The notes under the pieces: generated by a model
Told to the model about the DNA's origin: nothing
Seen by the model: the letters and a program-made list of their open reading frames with translations, nothing else
The model's database searches: none
Source: Phallusia mammillata
Lineage: Eukaryota; Chordata; Ascidiacea; Phlebobranchia; Ascidiidae
Assembly: GCA_003260075.1 (NCBI GenBank)
Contig: QLIY01000130.1
Location: 1 to 64,000, forward strand
Direction of reading: 5' to 3'
DNA: 64,000 bases
Part shown: positions 1 to 11,200 of the stretch, one piece after another
How the letters are laid out: each line of letters opens with the position of its first letter
How positions within the stretch are numbered: the stretch's first letter is position 1
Made by a program: the position numbers and the translations under genes

Positions 1-1113
1 AAATTTGTGGGGGTGCTGCCCCCACGAGCCGCCACTGCTTCCAGTCAATTAAACCGGACACATGAAAAAACAGGCGCATTGTCAAACTGTTGGTTTATTT
101 TTTGTTTGTTTGAATCCGCGTGTACAAATATTGCTTTGCAAACATTCTACACAAAGATACTTCTTGCCTGCGGCGGAGATGAAATGATGTAATTGAGAAG
201 ATGTCTGCTAGCGATCTACAAATCTGTCATTACTCGGGATGACATTGTCGCTACAAGGTCAAGGACACAGGACCGTTGTTTAACTTGTTGGCAAATGTTA
301 TGTATTATTCGGCATTAGTCGTACACTGAACCGAATGTTAGAAGACATATAAATGTTTAAATGACCAGTACTGTAGAGGTTAAAATGTTGGGAAAACTGT
401 TGGATTCAGTCGTAGTAGAACTAGAAATTGTTTTAGAGTACGTGAATTACGTGAATTGTTTTAGAGTACGTGAAATAGAAAATCAGTGCGGGTTATTTCT
501 ATTAGTCTACAGAAAAGTTTCTGAACTATTCCGTTTACCTAATAAATATTTTCTCGTGTTAGAAGCTTCTTTCCAAAATGCTTTGTAAATGTTTAGTTTG
601 GCGGTACATTCGTTCTTGTAAATCGATAGTGCTTTAGTTATGATAATGCCGTTATCATATATAGTATTATAGTGTTTGTTATTTAATAATAGATATACAC
701 ACATATTTGTTAAAACAACAAGAACTGTTAAATCTTTTCAAGACTTTTGTCGTAAAAATTTTCCAGTGATTTTCATATTTAACGCTGGATCCGTGATCAT
801 GAATGTAATACACATACAGGTTTGTTGCAACAACAGGAATCGCCCCGAGCTAATCGCGTCCAGCTATTGAATTTGCTTTGGAACGCCGCGTTTCATCAAG
901 AAACATGGAAAACTATTTATATCTGTGTTTCAGATTTTGTTGGTTATATAAAAAAAAAATAATAAAATATTTTTGGGTGTTCCAGATTTTGTTTTAGGCT
1001 TTAACTGCTCAAACTAAACAACGAAATGACAAATGATTAATTATGTTAAAAAGGTGATGACGTACCCACAAGTCCCATCAGTTAAATGTGATGAAAAACG
1101 ACGGTAGAGCGAA
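1..1113. other. Upstream region, no gene recognised
   Basis: I recognise no coding region here. The sequence is AT-rich, with only short open frames of atypical composition. A small direct duplication is visible at about 435-475, where a block beginning GTTTTAGAGTACGTG occurs twice. The last few hundred bases probably include the promoter and 5' leader of the first glycosyltransferase gene, but no TATA box or other element stands out. Confidence 0.5.
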
Positions 1114-4100
1114 ATGCACAGGAAGAAGAAGTTTGACATCATAATGAGAATTCGAACGCAGAAGATTGTTTGCTTGTTTACTTTGGTGCTCGTCGCATTC
1201 CTTTACTTCCTGAAGCCGCAAAACGCAATCGAAAAAAGTGTCCGAAGCGTCAGCGATCACGTGTTTCGCGCTGAGCCAAACACACGTGACAGCAAGTGTC
1301 CGTTGCCATGGAGACCGACTTACGAAGAGCCGAGAACTTCAGCACATCCGCTAGTGGCGCTAGATCCGGAAAAGTTCCTCCTACCGATGTTGATCAACGG
1401 ACCCAACAATCAGCTTGTTGGATTCCGGAAATCAATGTTTGTCGCGATTCGAATGAACAGGACCATTGTTCTTCCCACTTTCCACAAGCACAACGCTAAT
1501 ATGTGAGTTGCCGCGAAAACTTTGCTCTCAATAAGCACCTGTTAATATAGAGCAGTGCTCTTCAACCAATGTGCACAAAATATGCATGGGGTGTACCAGT
1601 ACGAAAACGTATATAGGGTACATTACAAATATTTAATGAACCATTAATATTTGACTTTCAGGATATTTGAAAAAAATGTTGGTTTCAACTGATGTATAAA
1701 TGAGCCTGTATTTTTTTAAAAGTTCATGCCTAACACTTTCAGTGCGGTTGATGATGATATGCATAATGATTTTTCATATCGCTTTTTACCTCAGTTTACC
1801 TTTTGAATAAAAACAGAGTGCATGAGTTCGTCACAACAACTTTGAGGGTTCACCAAACCGAAAAAAAGGTTGAAGAGCACTCATATAGAGAACTTTAAAA
1901 TGACAGAAACAACTAAAAAATGTACCACATATAAACTTAATACTGGACTTAAATAAATGTTTGATTGCGCAATTTATTTGATAAATTTAGTAGTGTACAA
2001 CCTGTGGTCCTACGGTCTTACTCACACATATTTAAACCATCGCCACTGGTATATTAGACCACACATGCTGGCGGTCGTGCAACTATCAACTCCCTATTTT
2101 TTGACATTTCCTTTTGAAACGGTCGTTTTGAAACACGTTTCAAATCTTGTTTTTCAGTTTTAAGTCCACTAATAAGGTGAATCACTTACACCGAGTAGAT
2201 CTTGAATACATGAAACGCTTTATCCGCTTCGTCACCCTCGACCGGTTTCGTGAGCGTTGCCATGGTAACATCGACGCCGTCTATCGCTTGCAAGAAACGT
2301 CATTAAATCATTACGCGAAAGTGGAAGCAGTGCTCGATATGAAGTTGAAACGAAAGGTTGGTGTGGCAGGGGTGTGGCAGGGGTGTGGCAGGGGTGTGTC
2401 CGAGTTAGGTTGGGAAGATTCGAATCATACCAAAGTACGTACTTGTCATGTGTTTTTTTCTACTTATTTAAAGAAAGTTATGTTTTAAATACAAACAAGC
2501 TAACTGCAGATAATTTATTGTTCCTGATTTGCTTCCGGATATTTTAGTTTATTTGCTCTGACAAAACTTTTTAATCCGTCGCTCAAATATTAGCTACAAA
2601 AAGTATAGTAATTGCGACATGACCAGAAGGATTATTTTACCCCTAAAAAGAAGAAGCCTTGTAAATAACAAATAATTTTTTATCTTCTAATTTCTGGTTC
2701 AGAAAGATGGCTCGGTGTTAGAATATCCCGCGGATCTAAAACTTAAAGGAAACGAACGTTTTATCGGAGTTCCTACTGACAGAAAAGGAATTTTGAATTT
2801 ATACTCAAACAAGGTTCGTCGCAACATTTTCACAAACTTGAAAGTTTAGGGCCATTACCTCTGTACAGAAAAACAACCCCTGTTAAAAGAACGTTTTAAA
2901 CCACAGGTTTACGTAGATATAATCATATTAAACTAATTGTTTAAAGTTCCCTCGGCACAATACTTGTTACAAATCTTTTTAAATTAGCAAACAACTTGAA
3001 CAATTTTGATCAAATTTATTTTTGCTTTATATCTCAATGTCGATACAACAAGTTCTTTGTTTAATTTTTACACCAGGCTCGTTGTGCTCTTCACCCGTTC
3101 CATTTTGCACCCCCCCCCCTACGTAGATATAATCATATTAAACTAATTGTTTAAAGTTCCCTCGGCATAATCCTTGTTTCAAATCTTTTTAAATTAGCAA
3201 AAATATCTTGTACAGTTTCGACCAAATTTTTTTTGAATATCTCAATGCCGATACACCATAGTTCTTTGTTTAATTTTTACATCAGGCTCGTTGTGCTCTT
3301 CACCCGTTCCATTTTGCGAACCTGAATATCCGAGAGAAAAAACCCTCTGGTCCGGAACCAACGTCAATTGGTAGGTTCTCAGTATGTTGAAATGAACCCG
3401 AACCAACATATACATCTTAATTTATAAGCTTGTGCTGCCAGGCATAATATTAAGATAAAAATTCTGGCAAATTCTGGCAAATGAAAGCGACGTGTATAGG
3501 ACGTCGAAACGTCGGAATAAACATATATTTGCCAGAAGAGTTCTATTAACTTGATATACACTTTAAGTACTATTTTGTGACACGTAGAAAGCTATGGAGT
3601 AACAACAAAGTTGTCATTATAAGCGATCCAGCTGCTTCTTAGAGGTTTGCAATCACCGCCTTGATCTTTACGATATGGCGTCCTACTAATTACAACAGGG
3701 CAATTTAAGTGACACGTCAGCGATTTATTTAAATCAGGGGTTCCCAACCTGTGGTACGCGTACTACTAGTGGTACGCGAAGGTTTTTCAGGTGTTACGCG
3801 AGTAGCTTCCGTTTTTTTCCACAAAAGCCTGGTTTCACAACTTTATATTTTGTTTACAGTAAACAAAAACAAAAATCTCATTCAATTCAGTTGTGGTGCT
3901 TTAGTGTTAGTTTAGTAGGCCAATATTATTATTCTGAATAAAATATGATTTGATCAAATTAGTTGTTCTGCAAGAAGTGGTACGCGTGGTAGTGCAGANA
4001 CAGAGCATCCAAGTGGTACGAGACCGTAAAAAGGTTGGGAACCCCTGATTTAAATGAATATTCCTAAAAAGTGCAAAACAGCTACATATAGCTGGGTATT

Positions 4101-6494
4101 TGGCAATGCAAAATAGATCTTTCTCCGTCTTTTAAGTCTCATAATTGCAAAGATGGCATTAATGCTTAAGATATTTTATTAAGAAACTGGCGAGATGGGC
4201 AAAATACACATTGTAAAGTTTACATTAATTAATTTTGTTGCTTGGCAAAGCAAAGTTTTTTTTTCAAATATGACCTTGAAAAATTATTTTGACCTCAAAC
4301 AGATCTGACAGCACTTAAGGACGAAAAACTGTACGGCGAAATTGTTCGTTTCACTCGAACGCCCCCTTACATCGTCACCATGACAACGCAGTTTATTGCT
4401 GACGTCATGGGCGGTCGCCCTTACGTCAGCGTTCACTGGCGCTACGATCGCAAGGACTGGATGAAAAGGTAACATCTATAATTAATTTGTGTTTGAAAAG
4501 TAAGATTTTGGCATATTTTTTTGTAGCAAATATTCGGAAGTAATTGCTCGCCTAACAGGTCTTCTCAAACTATGGTTAGGATACGAAATCACGCGAAAAT
4601 GTCTCAACCAAAAATCCTAAGAACATAAATTTACAACACCAAAACGAACTGTTATACCGGGTTTGCTTAATGAAAAACACGATTTTAGGTGCATTGAAAT
4701 ATTCAGCTGTTGTAAGTTTATGCGCAAAAATGGAATTGTTCGTATGAAGCAGACTCAGATCGGGATTCAGTTTAAGCGCCAGAGAGAAATGATAAAACAA
4801 TTATCACAACATTTCTAAAATTTTGACGCAATGTTATGTTGCTACTTGCTAGTAGCGTAGCAAAAAAATACACATTTTACCCAATAAGGTTTGTACGATT
4901 TAAAAATGGTCAGATAATCAACCAAGTCGAAAGTCTCTGACATTGGCCCAACTGTACAAAGTTATTTTGCGGCTCACTGCTGTTTGAAGTAATACGCCAG
5001 TTCCTTTTTCAGAAACGAGTTTGCCGACGCCTGTAATAACATCGAACCAAATGCTCACTGGGAGCATGCAAAAAAACGAAAGAGTAAAAAAGAACAACAG
5101 TTTGAATTTTGTCAACAGATGTTTAGACCCAGTTCCTCACGCCAAAAAGGAATTTCAACAAAAGTGTGACATCATAGTAAAGTTCCGACCAGTAGACATT
5201 GCTTCCGCCATTCATAGTTCGGTGCGTAATTTACCACGCGATGACGTACCCCATGACGTGTACATTGCGTCACCGCCCTCCGAGGTGCCGCTTCTCCTGG
5301 AAGTTGGAAAAGAAATGAAAAAGAAATACGTAAGTCGAATCATACAATCTTCAGATGTTATACATAACAAAATGTATTGATGTGTCTTTCTGGTAAAATT
5401 GCTGAAAGTTTGTGTTCAAAGTTTTACTCTACATGTATACAGGTATAATAAGTGGCCTTCATGAACAAAATAAGTAATTTGATGCAAAAACATCCTCAGA
5501 GATGTGTGTTATGTTGATTGACTTAGAATCGAGGAAAGTTTTAAAAACAGATTTTGTCTTTGCAACGTGCCATTTGTAAATGACTAACACCAATCCTCCC
5601 TTTGTTTTCCAAATATACTGGCCAAAAAATCACAATTTCATACAGAATTTATTCAACCTCTCACTTTATTTTATTCTATACTCTAGAATTGGAAGTTATT
5701 TACGTCAGATGACGTAGTGAAGTTTTGGAAAACAACCTACAGGTCATGTGACTGGTTGTGGGATGACGTCACCGATGACGTTTTGTCCACAACTGAGATC
5801 GAAATCTGCTCTCGGGGAATTATATTTCACAGGTGACCGAAATTCAGAAACATCTATATTTTATTAGGGTTATCAATTCATGTTTATATTTTTCAAAAGT
5901 TTAATGTAAGTATTTGTAAAAAACGTTAAAGCATTTAGAGCAGGGATGTGCAACATTTTTTGTTGGTTGGCCATATAACCAATTTCGGACGTCAAGCGAA
6001 GACCACACAATTTTTTTCATGTACACACTAAATTTGAAATTCTTTCAAAGCATTAATAAGGGAATTATTACGTCACATTCGGTAAAGTACTTGCAAACTG
6101 CTATGGCCCACCGGTTGGAAAACGCTGATTTCGCTTATACTTGTTCCCTATAGTGTAGCAACTTAGGAAATTTACCATAAACTAGTGGAAAATTTTGCGG
6201 AATTATCAGAAGAATTGCATTTTTTACTCTGGATTAGTGTGTTGGTGGGAGCCACACGGAATAGCTTGGCTGGCCGGATTGTGGCCTGCGGGCACATCCC
6301 TGGTTTAGAGCAAAAATTAGGCAAAGAAATTGTATGTACAAAAATTACTCTTTCCGAACCACAGGTCGGACGCATCCACGTGGTCAAACAATGTCAAATT
6401 GAAACGCACGGATGACGTCATCTCGCAAAGGTTCATGTCACACGACTCTGCGATTTTCGATCTTGTTCAGCGAGTTGTGCACGGAGTTCAATGA
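1114..6494 (+). CDS. POFUT1-like glycosyltransferase, tandem copy A
   Basis: Eight exons join in frame: 1114-1502, 2158-2356, 2703-2813, 3286-3370, 4303-4468, 5119-5329, 5687-5832, 6365-6494 (478 aa). Residues about 18-33 form a hydrophobic anchor after a basic start, giving type II topology. A GPNNQL block near residue 96 is followed by MNRTIVLP, matching the G..NQ and NRT.VVP region that opens the GDP-fucose binding fold of protein O-fucosyltransferases. HWRYDRKDW near residue 305 corresponds to the HxR...DW region of POFUT1 that carries the catalytic arginine. Later come VYIASPPSE and the C-terminal EIEICSRG and STWSNNV blocks. There is no KDEL-like ending, so Golgi residence is my inference. 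Fucosyl transfer and the acceptor are unproven; the Pfam O-FucT assignment comes from motifs only. Intron 3 carries a partial second copy of exon 4 next to a filler run. Introns 1, 4 and 7 each hold a hAT-like element. Confidence 0.75.
1553..1882. mobile_element. Non-autonomous hAT-like element in intron 1 of copy A
   Basis: The ends are inverted repeats: CAGTGCTCTTCAACC at the left and GGTTGAAGAGCACTC at the right. The 8-bp sequence ATATAGAG lies directly before (1545-1552) and directly after (1883-1890) the element, a perfect target-site duplication. No transposase frame is present. Eight-base duplications with CAG-type termini are characteristic of hAT elements. Confidence 0.85.
2360..2392 (+). 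repeat. 11-bp tandem repeat at the exon 2 donor of copy A
   Basis: Three exact copies of GGTGTGGCAGG follow one another, then a partial fourth. The array starts three bases after the GT donor that ends exon 2 of copy A. The paralogues have ordinary intron sequence there. Confidence 0.9.
3077..3109 (+). other. Partial second copy of copy A exon 4, cut by filler
   Basis: This is the start of exon 4 of copy A and runs straight into a 10-C run at 3110-3119. The preceding 200 bp reappear after the run at about 3120-3285, and the complete exon follows at 3286-3370. I read it as the other haplotype's contig end, not a real extra exon. Confidence 0.8.
3429..3546. repeat. Foldback repeat with TGCTGCCAGGCATAA end
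   Basis: The segment contains TGCTGCCAGGCATAA, a doubled ATTCTGGCAA, the motif TAGGACGTCGAAACGTCGG, and ATTTGCCAGAAG as an inverted match to the CTGGCAAAT side. Related copies lie at 37451-37611 and, in part, at 47873-47927. No coding content. It sits in intron 4 of copy A. Confidence 0.65.
3735..4047. mobile_element. Non-autonomous hAT-like element in intron 4 of copy A
   Basis: The termini CAGGGGTTCCCAACCT and AGGTTGGGAACCCCTG are perfect inverted repeats. ATTTAAAT flanks both ends (3727-3734 and 4048-4055) as an 8-bp target duplication. The interior carries several GTGGTACGCG repeats near the ends, as subterminal motifs of hAT MITEs do. One ambiguous base lies inside. Confidence 0.9.
5941..6302. 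mobile_element. Older hAT-like element in intron 7 of copy A
   Basis: The left end CAGGGATGTGCAAC pairs imperfectly with the right end GGGCACATCCCTG. Flanks are ATTTAGAG (5933-5940) and GTTTAGAG (6303-6310), an 8-bp target duplication with one change. The interior is degraded and non-coding. Confidence 0.75.
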
Positions 6495-8211
6495 GTTCAA
6501 AAGTACTCTGTACTCCAATCTGTATTCGCATTGTATGAAGCTTTATTGGGGTGGCATTGGCTTGTCATTTTGGTGGAAGAAGATTCGACAGATGAATCTT
6601 GAAGTGACTGCTGCATTTGCTGCTGAAACAGCGAGTCATATGACTGTGCATAATTATTTTAAACACACTTTGAATAAGAAGTCCCCCCCCCCTGAAACAG
6701 CGAGTCATATGACTGTGCATAATTATTTTAAACACACTTTAAACAAGAAGTTAACGAAACTATACAAATCGGCTGAGATGAATATGTTCATACGGGGATC
6801 AGCCCCGAAGCGTCTATGCAGACCAGCAATCTCGACACACTCATATGTAAATCACAATACGCCAGGACAAATGCTTGGTGATTGGCTGATTCGGTATGAC
6901 GCCTTTAATAGGCTTGGCGTACAAATCGAAGCAGTAACCTACAATCAAATACGGTTTAAACTGAACAAAGTGTCTCCAGGACAGTCGCTTCGTATGAACA
7001 AAAGAGTTTAAAATGTGAAAACGTTGTTCCAACACAATTTGTTGCATTAAAAATTGTTCAATGAGGGACCTTTGTCCTAAGCAACAAAATAAGATAATTT
7101 AGAAATTATTCGGAAAATTAAGATTTCTCCTCAAAGGCATTGTCAGTTTCTGATTGAAGTAAAAATCTGCTTTTGCTTGTGAAAAATATTTGATGTGCAA
7201 AATGATTCATATTTATTAAAAACTGTTTACACAAACGTTTCATCATTTGCTGTTGCTATCATTCGTGCAAAAATAAATTCAAAACGCAACAGCAAAGAGT
7301 CTTCTTTTCACTGCAGTCTTGTTGCTGCATTGAAATTACCCATAAAACGAACTCATTGAAAATATTTCAAATTTTCATTTAGATAAGAGATTGTCGTTGA
7401 GAATGACAACTATGTCTTTATGGTGTGCAATGTATTAAAATCACAGGGCACGTATATAGAGAAACCGCTATGCACTCCTAGCTATTTAAAAGAAATAAAG
7501 CTCACAGGCTAAAACCTGTTTCTTATTGAATTTGTAGCCCCGAGGCTATTGGACGTATATGTCGTTTCCGACAATCTTGCCAAATTTGATGCAACTTAGA
7601 TATCAGTACATGACAGCAAGGGTAAAGTTTTATCGCAAGTATTATGTATCAGGCAATACCTTGAAATGCGATGCTAGGTCGAAATCTAATTTTTAAAAGT
7701 ATGTGGAAATTTTGAAAGTGAAGGTCAAGATGAAAATCTCAGCTGTATTAAGACAATGTCAAAATATCAAAAAGAGTGAAGTGTTGTATGTTGTTAGGTT
7801 CGTGTCATATGTAAAGTTTATTAAGCGTTTTTGAAAAATATTGGTGAGGGTTTTTTTGCCAGTACAAACGTTTTTTGCTTGACAGCACTTTTTCTTCTTC
7901 AAAAATCGGAACAAATGTTTTAAACTACAAGAAAGTGTATCAAAGTGGTTAAACCATAAGTTTACTCCAAAACATGTTTAATTAATTTTATGGAACAATA
8001 ATTTATTTGTTTATTATATTTGTTATAAATTCAAACTCAGAATGGATTTGTGTTTGTTAGGTGCAGAACAATATACACAAAAATATAAACCTAAAAGTTT
8101 GTAAAACCACAATAATTTGGAACAGCCTAAAGCATTTTCACGAGCCAATGTCATCAGATCAGGAGTCTCCGGTTGCCACTACAAATAAACACGTGACTAT
8201 GTACTGATGCC
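6495..8211. other. Intergenic region between copies A and B
   Basis: The first part is presumably 3' UTR of copy A; AATAAA occurs at 7272 and 7494. A 10-C filler run at 6683-6692 separates two near-identical copies of about 60 bp. A fragment related to the tRNA-headed SINE lies at 6777-6912. I see no gene. A 200-codon open frame across this stretch is explained by the exon, the duplication and the SINE fragment. Confidence 0.6.
6777..6912. repeat. Rearranged fragment of the tRNA-derived SINE
   Basis: It matches the SINE tail around TCTATGCAGACCAGC and CACACTCATAT, as at 32787-32900. The second half (ATGCTTGGTGATTGG onward) matches the same element in the opposite orientation. The copy is therefore inverted upon itself or composite. 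Confidence 0.7.
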
Positions 8212-11200
8212 TTGTGGGTATTACGTCATTACCAAGGAATGGAAACTAAAAGGATTGTTGTACGAGTGGCTTTCCTTCTGATGCCTCTTGTTACTTTGGG
8301 TTTTATCACTTCGTTTAAAATCGAACAAAGTTATGTGACAAGTTACTTTCTACAAAAAGAAACTCGACCTCGTTTTCTTGGAGGACGACCTGTTTACAAA
8401 TCGAAAACGCTAAGGACGAATTGCCCCATCAAGTGGAAAAATTTTAGCGCGGAAAATGGACACGTTAAGCCAATGATCAATTTGAGAAGGGATAAATATT
8501 TGCTCCCAGTGTTAATAAATGGACCAAACAATCAGTTGATCGGATTTAGGAAATCAATTTACATTGCAATTCACCTTAACCGTACAGTTGTTCTGCCTAA
8601 GTTCTTCAAACACATGTCGGATAAGTAAGTACAATCACAATTAAAAAAAACTGTGTGGAATTAAAGATTTCTGTAAAAAGTACCTTCAAATCATTAATTT
8701 TTACCGGTTTAACTTGATTTTTGGTAATTTTATGAAGCAAAATATTTGGGATTAACCTAAGTATCCTAAAAAACTTTTTGCCAGTTTGAATGACTTAAAC
8801 TATACTTTCAAATCTCTGTAACATATACCAAGCTTAAAACAAACTTGTTAAAGTTTTGCAACAAATAAATACATAACCATAAATCTGCAAATATTTTAGT
8901 GAAATTGAGGCAGGTCATAGACTGGACCTGATGAAACTTTCTAAACTGGTTTCCTTCATCACCATTGATCAGTACAAAGAAAAATGCAACAACACAGTTG
9001 ATGCGGTGTTCAGGATTTCGTTACTGACACCGAGACGTTACAATATTATCGAACGTATCACTGGATTACAATTGTTTTCTAACAAGGTAATGACCATTTT
9101 GTTTAAACTTCTTGATTAAATTTTTTAAATAGAAATTGTAAATACTTTAATCATGTTTTTGTTGTTTATTTGTTACAAAACTCGTTTCTGTGTTAAAAGA
9201 GTCCTGGTGTTTTTTTTATTCCTATAGATCCTGAAAAGTGTGTTCAAAAATCATTGCTGCTTGAGCTAAAATGTGTTAAAATAAATACTGCAACAAAAAC
9301 ATGGCTTTTAAACAACTCAACTCAAACTTTTGTTCTGATTCAGCCAGTTGTTTCAAAGTTTTTCTTATTTTAACAAGTTTTTTTTTTTTTTTTTTTGGAA
9401 ACCACAGTATATTTTTCCTGCTAAACAATAAAGCTAAACATTGTTTTGCTGGGGCCTTGATTTCAAGCTGTTGATCATAGGATACTAAGTTGAGTTAGTT
9501 TTTCAGAAATCTAGAAAACTTAAGACCGAAATATTGGAATATCCCATCAACATGACAATAAACGGAAAAGGAATCGGATACGACACACAGGAGATGAAAC
9601 AATTATACGAAAGCGAGGTAAAAAATAATACATCAGAAATTCTCACCGTTTGTCGAAATCTACTGTAAATTTTGAAAACTTCTGGGTCTAAAGTCATCCA
9701 CCGTTTATTAAGATGCAATTATTTTACCTAAGTAAAAGGCATCTTTGGTAAGTTATTCAAGTAGAGCAGTAGTTCTCAAACTGTGCGTCGCGACGCCCTT
9801 GTGCGTCGTTTCAATTTTCTAAAGGCGTCGCAGAATATTTCCGTTTCGTAACTTTTTGTTGTGGTATCAATANGTTTCGTGGCTTTTTGTGGTTGTATCA
9901 ACAAACACAACTTTAATAATAAGTTTCCTCGTTAATTTTTATTTGCTGTTGCGTCGCAAGACTAGAAAACTTCCCCAGGGGCGTCGCAACAAAAAAAACA
10001 GTTTGAGAACCACTGAAATAGAGAATGACATTTAGGCCCCATAGCACCCTTATTTAGTCCAAGTAAAGTTAAAATGTTAAGTGCCTGTCTGGTTTTAACA
10101 CTAAAATACTGAACACTGCTGAGTAAGATCAATATACTAACAATACGATTACAAACTGGTGTGATTTTATTGTGCAATTGTGAAATTAATATGTTTCTAA
10201 ACAACCTTTATTTTGCAGAGAGCATGTGCAATTCATCCATTCCAATTCTCCAACATTAAGGTGAAAGAAAAAAGGCCCAAACCGGAAAAACCAATACCAT
10301 TGGGTTAGTCCGCAAAATCGGAAATAACTGAGTTTGTTTAATAACTTCTAAATATAACTTACAAAAATTATATTTGAATAACAAACTATCTGAATGGAGA
10401 GGTCAAAAGTTTCAAAATATTTTGTAAGTAACTTTGTTTGGATCTATAATCAAGTCCGAATCATACTTTTCTATGCATAAGACAATTTCGGTTTAGATTC
10501 ACTAACGTTATCCGTTTCAGACTTCGATAAAATAACGGAAGCTGACCTCTATTCCGAAATCATCCGTTTTACGCCATTCCCTCCCCACATCAAACAACTT
10601 GCTAAACACTTTATTTCTGACGTCATGCAGAATAAAAGTTTTGTCAGTGTTCATTGGAGATATGATGAAGGCGATTGGATGTTGAGGTGAACCTTGCTTT
10701 GGAGCTTAATCAAAACACACAATGCTAGACCCATAAGAAGCGTTAACTCCATCTAGTATTAGGCACTTTTGCGGTTAGGTGACAAGCTAGGAAAATCCAT
10801 TATAAAGTGGGATTTGAACCCACAGACAAACGATTGACTAATTACACAAACTTTTGGTCAAGTCCAACTTTTATATAAACTTTTAAAACAGAATTCAGGT
10901 TTGGGTCTCTTCGCATGGGTTAACACAAAATTAACCATCGTAAAGTAACATATTCAATTTTGAGACTTCTACGATAACATTCGCAACAGATTTGTCAAAA
11001 CCAAGAACTAAACTAAATGAAACTGGATTTGGAATTGTACTGTAAAAAAAACCGCAAATCCATATCCAATGCCCTGCTATGTCAAGAATCTGCCCGCGGC
11101 TGGCGCACTTTCAACTAAGCTGTATTGGGATTCCAGGTCTGACCTAACGATACGCGTATGTGAAAAAAAACGAGCGTAATCACAAACAAAACCGGTAGAG

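Noticed and set aside
5021-5118. Longer exon 6 of copy A starting near 5013
   Set aside because: An AG near 5013 opens a frame (NEFADACNN) that disagrees with the conserved frame. The acceptor at 5118/5119 restores the Arg-Cys junction shared by all four copies.
6412-7011. A 199-codon open frame as a separate gene
   Set aside because: It overlaps the last exon of copy A in another frame, crosses a filler run with its duplicate, and ends in SINE sequence.
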